Assembly: GCA_002297965.1 (NCBI GenBank)
Contig: DBLF01000030.1
Location: 67,388 to 131,387 of the forward strand
Length of the DNA stretch: 64,000 nucleotides
Origin: Candidatus Segatella papionis
GTDB taxonomy: Bacteria > Bacteroidota > Bacteroidia > Bacteroidales > Bacteroidaceae
Direction: 5' to 3'
A program made the position numbers and the translations under genes. Each line of letters begins with the position of its first letter. The stretch's first letter is position 1. The notes under the pieces were generated by a model. That model searched no databases. It was not told where the DNA came from and saw nothing but the letters and a program-made list of their open reading frames with translations. This document shows, piece by piece, positions 1-8,898 of the stretch.

Positions 1-491
1 TTGGTGGCATCGTCTAGCACGGAGCGGAGTTTGGTGTTGATGGTATCACGAGAAGTCAGGGTCTGGTCTAGCTCCATTTCGCCAATGATGTTTCTCAATG
101 TGGTCTGGGTAAGCTTCTCGATGGCGTTCGGCAGGTTGTTGATTTCATACACGCTCTTGAATGGGTCCACGATTTGGAAATATAGTAGTGCATTGATTTG
201 CATCTGTATATTGTCCTTGGTAATCACATTCTGTCGGTCGAAGTCATATACTTGCTCTCGCAGGTCGATGGTGTTGGTGTAGGTGTACCTGCCCGCACGC
301 ATTGCTACGATGTTCTTGGCTTGGTCGATAAAAGGGATGATGACATTGATGCCCGGCTTTAAGGTGGCGTAGTAACGCCCCAAGCGCTCGATGATCTTTG
401 TCTCACTCTGAGGAATGATAACGATGGTTTTCTTTACGATTACCAGTGCAAGTAGCACGATAGCGATAAGCACATAAATTCCGATGTTCAT
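1..491 (-). CDS. SPFH/band-7 (stomatin-like, QmcA-type) membrane protein, C-terminus outside window
   Basis: Reading the minus strand from the ATG at 491 gives an N-terminal membrane anchor (MNIGIYVLIAIVLLALVIV) and then a band-7 domain with the usual phrases IIPQSETKIIERLGRY, GINVIIPFID and ALLYFQIVDPFKSVYEINN. About 163 residues are visible and the frame runs open off the left edge, so the gene is partial. Band-7 proteins form large membrane-associated oligomers that organise microdomains and modulate membrane proteases. The gene lies downstream of an NfeD gene and an M48 protease on the same strand, and the SPFH/NfeD pairing is a classic partnership. Identification as a band-7 protein is secure; the exact subfamily is not. 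Confidence 0.9.
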   Translation of the reverse strand, partial: MNIGIYVLIAIVLLALVIVKKTIVIIPQSETKIIERLGRYYATLKPGINVIIPFIDQAKNIVAMRAGRYTYTNTIDLREQVYDFDRQNVITKDNIQMQINALLYFQIVDPFKSVYEINNLPNAIEKLTQTTLRNIIGEMELDQTLTSRDTINTKLRSVLDDAT

Positions 492-571
492 GGTGTTTAT
501 ATTTATATGATTAAACAAAAAGTCTAACTACGTGACAAAACGAAACTTTGCATTTTCTCACTTGATATCAT

Positions 572-1024
572 TTAGTACTCTTCCACTTGAAGGATGATGG
601 ACTGGTGTCCTAGCACCCTTATTCGGGTACCCGCGGCAATGTCGTGAGAAGAATGGGGAGCTTCCGCCTTCCAGTCGTCGCCATCAAGCTTCACCCTTCC
701 GTAGCCACCTGCTGCGATGGTCTGACTCACCTCGCCAATCTGTCCTGAAAGGGCATCGGTGTTGCTTTTTCTTTCGTCAGCACCCTTCCTGATGGCCTTT
801 ACCAGATGAGGGCGAATCAGCTGGATACTCAGCACGGAACATACCGCCCATACTACTACTTGAAGCCAGAAGGGCACCTCTACCACTGCCGCCAGGATGC
901 TCACGAGCGCACCAATGGCGAAACAAGTTACATAGAAGTCGCCCGAAGACAACTCCAGAATGAGGCAAATGAACATAATTACTGTCCAAAAGAGCCAAAG
1001 GTTTTGTGTGATATATTCCATCAT
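572..1024 (-). CDS. NfeD family membrane protein
   Basis: A short NfeD-like protein of about 150 residues: an N-terminal block of hydrophobic helices (residues about 8-65 from MMEYITQNLWLFWTV) followed by a soluble OB-fold-like domain with the family phrases ALSGQIGEVSQTI, GYGRVKLDGDDWKAEA and GTRIRVLGHQS. The open frame extends upstream to 1075, but the extra residues are lysine/arginine-rich and do not look like NfeD, so I start at the double ATG at 1024/1021. NfeD proteins act with SPFH/stomatin proteins in the membrane, and the next gene on this strand is one, 80 bp downstream. Probably co-transcribed with the M48 protease upstream. Confidence 0.9.
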   Translation of the reverse strand: MMEYITQNLWLFWTVIMFICLILELSSGDFYVTCFAIGALVSILAAVVEVPFWLQVVVWAVCSVLSIQLIRPHLVKAIRKGADERKSNTDALSGQIGEVSQTIAAGGYGRVKLDGDDWKAEAPHSSHDIAAGTRIRVLGHQSIILQVEEY

Positions 1025-1114
1025 AACATAAATATTATCTTGTTTTTTGGAAAATCTCCTAGAATGTTTCTTCATCTTTTCTGAAGATTTCTTGTCATCT
1101 CTTAGAAGAATTTC

Positions 1115-2044
1115 TTATTTCTTGGAAGATTTTTTCTTTGCAGTACTCTTGGTCAGCGAACTAGCCTTGATTGTCTTCACCGTCTTGGTTGTGCTCTTCA
1201 CAGAAGATGTGGGTGAATTGGCATCGCCCTGAGGCTTGTAGTACTTCAGTGCGGTAGGCATCGCCTTCTTCAAGGCTTCGATGCGCTTGGCATCCGAAGG
1301 GTGGTCGCTGTAGATGTCACTCTTGTTGCTGTTGCTGGAAGCCGCCGCCATACGCTCCCAAAATGGAATCGCCTGCCGAGGGTCATAACCCGCCATGGCT
1401 GCGAATATCAGCCCCATATAGTCGGCCTCAGTCTCGTTGTCGCGCGAATACTTCAAGTTGCGGAAGGAGAAATACTGTCCAGCTACTGCGCCAGCCAAGT
1501 CGCCTACGCCACTTCCCACGGCTTGGTTGAGGACACCGCTCAGAATGCTAGTACCCACCTGCTGATTCTGTGCCTTTGAGAGTTGCTCAGCACTGTGCTT
1601 TGCTACAGCGTGGGCTATTTCGTGTCCCAACACAATGGCAAGTGAGTTGTCGCTAGAAGCCACGGGCAACAGTCCCTCATAGACCACAATCTTTCCGCCT
1701 GGCAGGCAGAAAGCGTTCACGTTGTTGTCTTGCACGAGGTTGAACTCCCAGGAATAATTCTTGATGTCGTTGGCATATCCGTTCTCCTTAAGGTAGGTTT
1801 CCACGGCGGCAGCCAAACGTCTGCCCACACGTTCCACCTGTGCCGTTCTCACGGCATTGGTGGATTTCTTGGCGGTGGCCATATATTTTGTGTATTCCTG
1901 GTTAGACAAACTCAGCACCTGTGCGTCGGAAACAGAGATGCGATGTGTGCGTCCTGTGAGAGGCACCTTCTGCGTGGTACCACATGAAGCCAGCATCAAA
2001 GCTGACGACATTAGGGTAATTGCTAAAAACTTTTTACGTTTCAT
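1115..2044 (-). CDS. M48 family zinc metalloprotease, lipoprotein
   Basis: A 309-residue protein with a lipoprotein signal ending in LASC (Cys21), so it is probably anchored in the envelope facing the periplasm. The zinc-protease motif HEIAH is at residues 141-145, with a downstream ETEADYMGL segment giving the third zinc ligand (Glu) as in M48/Loip-YcaL proteases. The C-terminal 40 residues are a Thr/Lys/Ser-rich tail (many KTVK/STKS units) that adds length beyond the catalytic domain. Upstream of an NfeD/band-7 pair on the same strand, which fits a membrane quality-control group. The endogenous substrate cannot be read from the sequence. Confidence 0.92.
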   Translation of the reverse strand: MKRKKFLAITLMSSALMLASCGTTQKVPLTGRTHRISVSDAQVLSLSNQEYTKYMATAKKSTNAVRTAQVERVGRRLAAAVETYLKENGYANDIKNYSWEFNLVQDNNVNAFCLPGGKIVVYEGLLPVASSDNSLAIVLGHEIAHAVAKHSAEQLSKAQNQQVGTSILSGVLNQAVGSGVGDLAGAVAGQYFSFRNLKYSRDNETEADYMGLIFAAMAGYDPRQAIPFWERMAAASSNSNKSDIYSDHPSDAKRIEALKKAMPTALKYYKPQGDANSPTSSVKSTTKTVKTIKASSLTKSTAKKKSSKK

Positions 2045-2074
2045 TTCTTCACTTCCTTTTCTTTACATTAGTTT

Positions 2075-2136
2075 ACGTCTGCTTGCATCTGCAAATTATT
2101 CATTTCGCATCAGCTTACATCAGCAAATTGTTCATT
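2075..2136. repeat. Two imperfect 30-bp direct repeats in the M48 protease leader
   Basis: Copies at 2075-2104 and 2107-2136 (32-bp period) share 24 of 30 positions, including the core GCAAATT(A/G)TTCATT. They sit between the predicted promoter and the start codon of the M48 gene. Confidence 0.7.
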
Positions 2137-2145
2137 ATACACCTG

Positions 2146-2153
2146 CAAAGCTA
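2146..2153 (-). promoter_or_regulatory. -7 promoter element for the M48-nfeD-band-7 operon
   Basis: The minus strand reads TAGCTTTG here, matching the Bacteroidetes consensus TAnnTTTG. It lies about 100 bp upstream of the M48 start. The leader between them holds two near-identical 30-bp repeats. Confidence 0.5.
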
Positions 2154-2356
2154 CAGCAAATAATCGAGACAGCCAAACTTTTTGGATGTTTTTTATGTGA
2201 ATAAAACTAAAATGGATATTCACAAAAAGCTGCGATTTCTTGATCAAATTGGCTGTTTCGACAACAAATTGCCACATCGACGTGGCAAAACGCACTGCCT
2301 ATCACAAAAAATCATTAAAAGGCGGGCAAACATTTGGCGATACCAATTATTTTTCT

Positions 2357-2364
2357 TACTTTTG
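2357..2364 (+). promoter_or_regulatory. -7 promoter element for pgk
   Basis: TACTTTTG matches TAnnTTTG and lies about 95 bp upstream of the pgk start, in an AT-rich stretch. Confidence 0.55.
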
Positions 2365-2458
2365 CCTTCGGATTCTGCATGGCGAGAGTTACGAATTCTT
2401 AGCTTTGCACGCCTAAAAAATGATACAATAATAGTAACTAATATAAAATATTGGAAAA

Positions 2459-3706
2459 ATGAAAATTGAGAATTTCAACTTTGCTGGTCACAAGGCAATC
2501 GTACGCGTTGATTTCAACGTGCCATTGGATGAAAAAGGTAATGTAACTGATGAGACTCGTATCAAGGGTGCCCTCCCTACATTGAAGAAGGTACTCGCCG
2601 ATGGTGGTGCTCTCATCATGATGAGCCACATGGGCAAGCCAAAGGGCAAGGTTAAGCCAGAGCTTTCTCTTTCTCAGATTGTAAAGAACGTTTCTGCCGC
2701 TCTCGGCGTTGACGTTAAGTTTGCTAAGGATTGCGCCAATGCAGACGCAGAGGCTGCTGCCTTGAAGCCAGGCGAGGCTCTCTTGCTTGAGAACCTTCGT
2801 TTCTACCCAGAAGAGGAAGGCAAGCCAGTAGGTGTTGAAAAGGGTACTCCTGAGTATGATGCAGCCAAGGCTGAGATGAAGGACCGTCAGAAGAAGTTCG
2901 CCCAGAAGTTAGCTTCTTATGCTGATGTATATGTAATGGACGCATTCGGTACAGCTCACCGCAAGCACGCTTCTACAGCTGTCATCGATGAGTTCTTCGA
3001 CAAGGATCACAAGATGCTCGGCTACTTGATGGAGAAAGAGGTAAAGGCTGTTGATGCTGTGCTCGGCAACATCAAGCGCCCATTCACAGCCATCATGGGT
3101 GGTTCTAAGGTTTCTACTAAGATTGGAATCATCGAGAACTTGCTTACTAAGGTTGACAACTTGATTCTCTGCGGTGGTATGACTTATACTTTCGCTAAGG
3201 CTCAGGGTGGTAAGATTGGTAAGTCAATCTGCGAGGATGACAAGCTCGACGTTGCTCTCGACGTGATCAAGAAGGCTAAGGAGAACAATGTAAACCTCGT
3301 ACTCGGTACTGACTCTGTTTGCGCTGACGATTTCAAGAACGATGCTAACACTCAGATTTGCCCATCTAACGACATCCCAGAGGGTTGGGAAGGTATGGAT
3401 GCAGGTCCTGAAACTCGCAAAGCATTCGCTGAGGCTATCAAGGGTGCAAAGACTATCCTTTGGAACGGTCCTGCTGGTGTATTCGAGTTCGATAACTTCG
3501 CTGGCGGTTCCAAGGCTATCGCCGAGGCTATCGCTGAGGCTACCAAGGAAGGTGCATTCTCACTCATCGGTGGTGGCGACTCTGTAGCTTGTATCAACAA
3601 GTTCGGTTTGGCTGACCAGGTATCTTACATCTCTACAGGTGGTGGTGCCCTTCTTGAGGCTATCGAAGGTAAGGTATTGCCAGGTGTAGCAGCTATTGAG
3701 AAATAA
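2459..3706 (+). CDS. pgk: Phosphoglycerate kinase
   Basis: Converts 1,3-bisphosphoglycerate and ADP to 3-phosphoglycerate and ATP in cytosolic glycolysis. The 415-residue product has the family landmarks in order: the N-terminal substrate loop [20 protein letters not shown], the [10 protein letters not shown] segment, [15 protein letters not shown], the hinge region with [14 protein letters not shown], and the C-terminal nucleotide site [13 protein letters not shown] and GGGDSVA. Length is normal for a bacterial PGK. Monocistronic: a -7 element lies upstream and a strong intrinsic terminator follows at 3758. Codon use (strong preference for GGT, CGT, AAG) fits a highly expressed gene. Confidence 0.98.
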   Translation: MKIENFNFAGHKAIVRVDFNVPLDEKGNVTDETRIKGALPTLKKVLADGGALIMMSHMGKPKGKVKPELSLSQIVKNVSAALGVDVKFAKDCANADAEAAALKPGEALLLENLRFYPEEEGKPVGVEKGTPEYDAAKAEMKDRQKKFAQKLASYADVYVMDAFGTAHRKHASTAVIDEFFDKDHKMLGYLMEKEVKAVDAVLGNIKRPFTAIMGGSKVSTKIGIIENLLTKVDNLILCGGMTYTFAKAQGGKIGKSICEDDKLDVALDVIKKAKENNVNLVLGTDSVCADDFKNDANTQICPSNDIPEGWEGMDAGPETRKAFAEAIKGAKTILWNGPAGVFEFDNFAGGSKAIAEAIAEATKEGAFSLIGGGDSVACINKFGLADQVSYISTGGGALLEAIEGKVLPGVAAIEK

Positions 3707-3757
3707 TCTTCCCCCTACTACTTGAGGAAATATAATCAATAGGTATCTATATAATGG

Positions 3758-3792
3758 TTCGGGGGCACCCCTAGTGGGTGTCCTCGAATTTT
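3758..3792 (+). terminator. Intrinsic terminator after pgk
   Basis: A 13-bp stem (TTCGGGGGCACCC with GGGTGTCCTCGAA, two G-T pairs) around a 5-nt loop, followed by TTTT. The next 190 bp up to 3984 hold no convincing gene or clear promoter. Confidence 0.85.
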
Positions 3793-3983
3793 CAGTTATA
3801 GATTATCTAAAGATATATCACTTAATAATCTACGGATAGACACTATAGTCAGTCTTTAGAAATTCCCTTTAATCATTAGCACTTCGGCATCTGACTGAAA
3901 GGTTGTCATATCTCCATCTATCGAGATTTCCGATGGCTGCAATCGCTGCTGCAAGTCGCTATGTATCATTTAAATCAAACTGA

Positions 3984-5681
3984 ATGGATTGGATTATTAA
4001 TCTTTTCACCAATACGGAGTCGGTAGCACACATTGCCCTACTCTACGCAATTGTCATTGCTCTTGGTGTATATCTTGGCAAGATTAAGATAGGCGGCATC
4101 TCGCTGGGTGTCACCTTCGTACTCTTCGCCGGCATCCTGGCAGGGCACGTGGGATTCACGGGGCCAAAGGAAATCCTCACCTTCATACAAGACTTTGGAT
4201 TGATACTCTTCGTCTTCATGATTGGTTTGCAGGTGGGACCGGGCTTCTTCGAGAGCTTTAAGAAGGGCGGTGTTACGCTCAATCTGCTATCTGCCACAGC
4301 CATCCTACTCAACATCCTTGTGATGTTTGGATGCTATTATCTCTTCTTCGACACCAGTAACGTGAGCAACTTGCCGATGATGGTGGGTACTCTCTATGGA
4401 GCCGTAACCAACACCCCAGGTCTTGGTGCTGCCAACGAGGCATTGCTCAGCGTGTTCCCTAACGGCGGCGTGCCAAGTATCGCCAACGGATATGCCTGCG
4501 CTTACCCTCTGGGTGTAGTTGGGATCATTGGTGCCACCATTCTCATCAAGTATATCACGAGAGTAGATACTGCCGCAGAGGAAGAGCAACTCAACGAGGA
4601 AGAGGCTGCCAACCCGCACGCCAAACCTCACAACATGCACCTCAGGGTGGAGAACGCCTACATCGCTGGCAGAACTCTCAGAGAGGTGTCTGAGTTCTTG
4701 AACCGTGACATCGTATGCTCTCGAATTTCGCACAACGGCGAGGTGAGCATCCCTAATAGTAAGACCACTTTCGAGGTGGGAGACGAATTGCTCGTGGTTT
4801 GCGCTGAGGCTGATGCCGAAGCCATCAAGGCTTTCATCGGTCCGGAAATCGATGCAGAATGGGATCGCGAGAAAGATGAGGTTCAGCATTTCGTATCGAA
4901 GCGAATCATCGTGACTCGTCCAGAGATGAACGGAAAGACATTAGGAAAAATGCACTTCTCCAGTGTGTATGGTGTCAACGTGACCCGCATCTCCCGTCAG
5001 GGTATGGATCTCTTCGCAGGCAGAAACCACCACTTCCACGTGGGCGACCGCATCATGGTGGTAGGTCCTGAGGAGAATGTGAACCGAGTGGCTGAAATTA
5101 TGGGTAACTCTGTGAAACGTCTCGACGCACCTAATATTGCCACCATCTTTGTGGGCATCATGGTGGGTATCATCTTCGGTAGCCTCCCATTCGCTGTTCC
5201 TGGTATGCCTGTGCCACTGAAGTTGGGTATCGCGGGCGGCCCGCTCATCATCGCTATCCTCATCGGCAGATTCGGTTATAGGTTCAAATTGGTGACATAT
5301 ACCACAACCTCCGCCAATATGATGTTGCGAGAAATAGGATTGGTGCTCTTCCTGGCGAGTGTGGGAATCAAGGCTGGTGCCGGATTCTGGGATACCGTGG
5401 TACAGGGAGACGGACTAAAGTATGTGGGGTGTGGTTTCTTAATCACCGTGATTCCTATCCTCATCGTGGGTACCATCGCCCGACTAAAGTTCAAGTTCAA
5501 TTACTTCACCATCATGGGTATGCTTGCCGGTACGTACACCGACCCTCCTGCCCTGGCTTACGCCAACGCTTCCTGTTCCAAGGAGGCTCCAGCTGTGGGG
5601 TATTCTACGGTATATCCATTGAGCATGTTCCTTCGCATCTTCACGGCACAAATTGTGGTGCTGTTCTTCTGCGGCGGATAA
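3984..5681 (+). CDS. AspT/YidE-type transporter with two TrkA-C domains
   Basis: A 565-residue inner-membrane protein with the symmetrical layout of the aspartate:alanine exchanger (AAEx) family: hydrophobic helices in residues about 10-190, two central cytosolic RCK-C/TrkA-C domains (about 215-290, [19 protein letters not shown], and about 300-380, [19 protein letters not shown]), then a second helical half (about 385-565). Each half carries a YidE/YbjL duplication signature such as [14 protein letters not shown] and [19 protein letters not shown]. The substrate is unknown; in the characterised member AspT it is aspartate/alanine. It stands alone, ending in a strong terminator, so it is not obviously part of the decarboxylase operon that follows. 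Confidence 0.88.
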   Translation: MDWIINLFTNTESVAHIALLYAIVIALGVYLGKIKIGGISLGVTFVLFAGILAGHVGFTGPKEILTFIQDFGLILFVFMIGLQVGPGFFESFKKGGVTLNLLSATAILLNILVMFGCYYLFFDTSNVSNLPMMVGTLYGAVTNTPGLGAANEALLSVFPNGGVPSIANGYACAYPLGVVGIIGATILIKYITRVDTAAEEEQLNEEEAANPHAKPHNMHLRVENAYIAGRTLREVSEFLNRDIVCSRISHNGEVSIPNSKTTFEVGDELLVVCAEADAEAIKAFIGPEIDAEWDREKDEVQHFVSKRIIVTRPEMNGKTLGKMHFSSVYGVNVTRISRQGMDLFAGRNHHFHVGDRIMVVGPEENVNRVAEIMGNSVKRLDAPNIATIFVGIMVGIIFGSLPFAVPGMPVPLKLGIAGGPLIIAILIGRFGYRFKLVTYTTTSANMMLREIGLVLFLASVGIKAGAGFWDTVVQGDGLKYVGCGFLITVIPILIVGTIARLKFKFNYFTIMGMLAGTYTDPPALAYANASCSKEAPAVGYSTVYPLSMFLRIFTAQIVVLFFCGG

Positions 5682-5728
5682 ACTGCTTTCAATTGCTTAA
5701 GAAAAGCTAATCAAAAGTTATAAATTAT

Positions 5729-5768
5729 AAAAGAGGTGCGCAAATATGAAAAATTGTGCACCTCTTTT
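5729..5768 (+). terminator. Intrinsic terminator after the AspT-type transporter
   Basis: Stem AAAAGAGGTGCGCAA (5729-5743) with TTGTGCACCTCTTTT (5754-5768), 15 pairs with one wobble, ending in a T run. Confidence 0.85.
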
Positions 5769-5791
5769 GTTGTTTATTCGAAAATATTTCG

Positions 5792-5799
5792 TAACTTTG
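5792..5799 (+). promoter_or_regulatory. -7 promoter element for the decarboxylase subunit operon
   Basis: TAACTTTG, an exact match to TAnnTTTG, 102 bp upstream of the oadG-fusion start. It follows directly after the terminator of the upstream gene. Confidence 0.65.
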
Positions 5800-5900
5800 G
5801 CGCAAGAAATAACCCTAAAGACGAGTAGAAACGTAAAAATGTTTCTGCAAGGACGGAAGAATATTTCGAAACACGAAACACAACCCTTAAAAACGTTTAG

Positions 5901-6923
5901 ATGCGTATGAAAAAATTGGGAGTTTTGATAACCATGCTAGCCATCACATCCTTACCCGGTTGGAGCCAAGGAGCCAAGAGTATCCGTATCACGGAAGTGA
6001 TGACCGACAACCGTACGAGCATCGTAGATGAGTACGGCAAGCATAAACCATGGGTGGAATTGAGCAATTCCTCCTTTACCACGTACAATGTGCGCGGTAT
6101 GTTCCTAACCACCGACCGACGGGTACTCGACAAGAAAATGTCGCCTGAGGAACGCCGCAAGCTGATGTGTCCTCTGCCCAACAATGAGCCAAGGACGTCC
6201 TTGGGGGGAAAGAAGAGTATTGTTGTCTTTGACAATAGTGTATGGGCGCATGTCTTAACCTTGCAAGGCTGTAAATCTATCAAGGATAAAGGAGTTGGAG
6301 ACGCAGGTCCACTCCACCTGAATCTTTTATTGAAACAGGGAAGAAGCAATTGGATTGGACTCTATGACGGAAATGCGGTAGACCTCGTGGACTCCGTTAA
6401 TGTTCCCTCTATGCTAGCCGATCAATCCTATGAATTGAGTAGAGATTTCAAGACTTGGTCGAAAGCCGACCAAAACGATATCACTCCAGGCTATCTGCCT
6501 CAACCGAGCGGTCTCAGCAAGTCACAGATACTTAAGAAAACCGACCCACATGGGGTTGGTATAGCTATTCTCTCGATGGGCATCGTATTTTTCTGTCTCG
6601 CTCTCCTCTTCATTTTCTTTTGGTTTTTCGGTGCTTACATGAAGCACAAGCAGCGTATCGCACGCGCCACCGAGAAGCACGCTGCCTTGCTATACAAAAC
6701 GGGCAAAAAGACTATTGAGGTGACCAATGAGATTAGCCACAAGACCAACGTGATGCTCAAGGACGGACTTAAGACCAAGGGCATCGACAAGGAAATCTAC
6801 ATGGCGGTCATCTCGCTCGCCCTGCAGGAGTACTTGGAGGATGTACACGACGTGGAGCCGGGCATCATCACCATCAAGCCTAAACAGACGAGATGGAATG
6901 CTCCGAAATTCAACAACAAGTAG
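5901..6923 (+). CDS. OadG-type sodium-pump decarboxylase gamma subunit fused to a lamin-tail domain
   Basis: 340 residues. Residues 1-23 form a signal peptide, about 26-195 a lamin-tail-like beta domain (IRITEVMTDNRTSIVDEYGKHKPWVELSN, SIVVFDNSVWAHVL, YDGNAVDLVDSV), 219-243 a single membrane helix, and the rest a cytosolic OadG-like tail with a charged segment. OadG is the small anchoring subunit that holds the biotin-dependent decarboxylase on the membrane. The two genes after it encode the biotin carrier and OadB, which supports the role. The predicted topology places the lamin-tail domain outside the cytosol. The initiating ATG could be 5901 or 5907. Confidence 0.82.
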   Translation: MRMKKLGVLITMLAITSLPGWSQGAKSIRITEVMTDNRTSIVDEYGKHKPWVELSNSSFTTYNVRGMFLTTDRRVLDKKMSPEERRKLMCPLPNNEPRTSLGGKKSIVVFDNSVWAHVLTLQGCKSIKDKGVGDAGPLHLNLLLKQGRSNWIGLYDGNAVDLVDSVNVPSMLADQSYELSRDFKTWSKADQNDITPGYLPQPSGLSKSQILKKTDPHGVGIAILSMGIVFFCLALLFIFFWFFGAYMKHKQRIARATEKHAALLYKTGKKTIEVTNEISHKTNVMLKDGLKTKGIDKEIYMAVISLALQEYLEDVHDVEPGIITIKPKQTRWNAPKFNNK

Positions 6924-7011
6924 GACATTGAAGAATATAAGTCTAACTGAGTGTCCCTACTCTACAGTTAAATAAAACCGGTACAGATACAGTTTTCTAA
7001 AATAAAATATT

Positions 7012-7470
7012 ATGGCAAAATATCAATATACAGTAAAGGGAGTTGACTACGAGGTCGAAATTCAAGATATAGAGGGCAACATCGCCAACGTGACCGTAAA
7101 TGGGGTTCCATTCGAAGTGGAAATGAAACAGCCAGTTAAGGCAGCCAAGCAAAAGGTGAAACTATCAGCGGCTACTGATATCGCCAAAGAAGCAGCCAGC
7201 AGTTCTAGTGCAGCCACAGAGGAGAAGCCAATAGAAAAGGGGGCAGTTCCAGCAGGCGGCAAGCCTGTGACCGCCCCACTCCCAGGCACCATCAACGACA
7301 TCAAGGTAAAGGTGGGCGACAAGGTGAATGCTGGTGACACCGTAGTGGTTCTCGAAGCCATGAAGATGCAAAACAACATCGAGGCTGAATGCACTGGCAC
7401 CATCACCAGCATCAACGTTAGCAAAGGTGATGCCGTGATGGAGGGTGATGTACTCGTTACCATCGCCTAG
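7012..7470 (+). CDS. Biotin carboxyl carrier protein of a sodium-pumping decarboxylase
   Basis: 152 residues with a biotinyl domain at the C-terminus: the EAMKMQN motif places the biotinylated lysine at residue 118. A Pro/Ala/Ser-rich flexible linker (about 44-86) joins it to an N-terminal beta region. This is the swinging-arm carrier that would shuttle CO2 from a carboxyltransferase to OadB. It lies 88 bp after the oadG fusion and 82 bp before oadB, in the gamma-carrier-beta order. No carboxyltransferase gene is adjacent. Confidence 0.93.
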   Translation: MAKYQYTVKGVDYEVEIQDIEGNIANVTVNGVPFEVEMKQPVKAAKQKVKLSAATDIAKEAASSSSAATEEKPIEKGAVPAGGKPVTAPLPGTINDIKVKVGDKVNAGDTVVVLEAMKMQNNIEAECTGTITSINVSKGDAVMEGDVLVTIA

Positions 7471-7510
7471 ACAGTGCCAAATTGACAATTGGCTTTTTGC
7501 ATCAAATTAG

Positions 7511-7535
7511 CATTTAACACTTAACATTTAACATT
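7511..7535 (+). repeat. 25-nt intergenic repeat, copy 1
   Basis: CATTTAACACTTAACATTTA plus five further bases (positions 7511-7535) is identical to 49361-49385. Both copies sit just upstream of a start codon (oadB at 7553, araB at 49402). Confidence 0.85.
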
Positions 7536-7552
7536 CATAAAATGGATCGCTT

Positions 7553-8701
7553 ATGGATTTCCTCATACAAAACTTCAATGAGTTCCTGACCTATACGGGC
7601 TTCGCCAACGCTTCGGCAGGAAACCTCATCATGATATTGGTGGGAGCACTCTTTATCTGGCTCGCCATCAAGAAAGACTTCGAACCATTGCTCCTTGTTC
7701 CAATCGGACTAGGCATCATCTTGGGCAATATTCCATTTCGCGCCGATGCAGGACTCGAAATAGGTCTCTACGAAGACAACTCTGTGCTCAACATATTCTA
7801 CCAAGGAGTGAAACAAGGATGGTATCCGCCGCTCGTCTTCCTGGGCATCGGAGCAATGACGGATTTCTCGGCACTCATCAGTAACCCAAAGCTCATTCTC
7901 ATCGGAGCCGCCGCCCAGTTTGGCATTTTCGGTGCCTACATGATAGCCTTGGCACTCGGCTTCGAACCTAACCAGGCTGCGGGCATCGCCATCATTGGAG
8001 GAGCCGATGGCCCTACAGCCATCTTCCTTTCGAGTAAGCTGAGCCCGAACCTTATGGGAGCCATAGCCGTATGCGCCTACTCATACATGGCCTTAGTGCC
8101 AGTGATTCAGCCACCTTTGATGCGACTGCTCACCACCAAGAAGGAGCGCGTCATCAAGATGAAGCCAGCGCGCACCGTATCACAGACAGAAAAAATTCTT
8201 TTCCCTATCATAGGTTTGTTGCTCACAACCTTCATCGTGCCAAGCGGATTGCCATTACTAGGTATGCTCTTCTTCGGTAATCTTCTGAAGGAAAGCGGAA
8301 AAACTACTCGTTTAGCTAAGACTGCAGGAAGCAGTTTGAACGATATTGTAGTTATGCTTCTCGGCTTGACCGTAGGTTGTTCTACCCAGGCATCCGAATT
8401 CCTTACACTGAACACCATCAAGATATTTGCTTTAGGAGCTTTGGCATTCATCATCGCTTCTGCCAGTGGTATCCTGTTTGTGAAGCTGATGAACCTTTTC
8501 CTGCCAGAAGGCAAGAAACTGAACCCGCTTATTGGAAACGCCGGTGTGAGTGCTGTGCCTATGAGTGCGAGAATATCCAATAATCTGGGTTTGGAATACG
8601 ATCGTCATAACTTCCTCCTAATGCATGCCATGGGTCCTAATGTAGCTGGAGTCATCGGTTCTGCAGTAGCGGCAGGAGCCTTATTGGGATTCTTCAATTA
8701 A
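7553..8701 (+). CDS. Sodium-translocating decarboxylase beta subunit
   Basis: 382 residues, strongly hydrophobic, with the OadB/MmdB signatures: the LNIFYQGVKQGWYPPLVFLGIGAMTDF region, IGGADGPTAIF and a C-terminal MHAMGPNVAGVIGSAVAAG. OadB/MmdB decarboxylates carboxybiotin and exports Na+ in the same step. Together with the gamma and carrier genes it would form a methylmalonyl-CoA- or oxaloacetate-type decarboxylase; which substrate depends on the missing carboxyltransferase. In propionate-producing Bacteroidales the methylmalonyl-CoA enzyme is the likely one, but that is an inference. The gene ends before a bidirectional terminator. Confidence 0.94.
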   Translation: MDFLIQNFNEFLTYTGFANASAGNLIMILVGALFIWLAIKKDFEPLLLVPIGLGIILGNIPFRADAGLEIGLYEDNSVLNIFYQGVKQGWYPPLVFLGIGAMTDFSALISNPKLILIGAAAQFGIFGAYMIALALGFEPNQAAGIAIIGGADGPTAIFLSSKLSPNLMGAIAVCAYSYMALVPVIQPPLMRLLTTKKERVIKMKPARTVSQTEKILFPIIGLLLTTFIVPSGLPLLGMLFFGNLLKESGKTTRLAKTAGSSLNDIVVMLLGLTVGCSTQASEFLTLNTIKIFALGALAFIIASASGILFVKLMNLFLPEGKKLNPLIGNAGVSAVPMSARISNNLGLEYDRHNFLLMHAMGPNVAGVIGSAVAAGALLGFFN

Positions 8702-8764
8702 TCGGTTGTAATCTCCAGATCTATTTTGAGAAAATCTCCAATTAAGAATCTCGGTTCAAATAAT

Positions 8765-8803
8765 TAAAAAAGGAATTTGCCAATCATTGGCAAATTCCTT
8801 TTT
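8765..8803 (+). terminator. Bidirectional terminator between convergent genes
   Basis: Perfect 19-bp stem AAAAAAGGAATTTGCCAAT/ATTGGCAAATTCCTTTTTT with a 1-nt centre. It has a T run on both strands, which suits the convergent genes oadB and the lipoprotein at 8899. Confidence 0.85.
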
Positions 8804-8898
8804 TATCATCTTTTTGATGATGTCATCTTATTTAGCTTCTATTAAAAATCTGCTTTTTTGCTTCTCGGAAGCTTTTTCTCTATTTTACGCTTAAACTT

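Noticed and set aside
4305..4889. Open frame of 194 codons opposite the AspT-type transporter
   Set aside because: Shadow of the transporter gene; no motif, no promoter.
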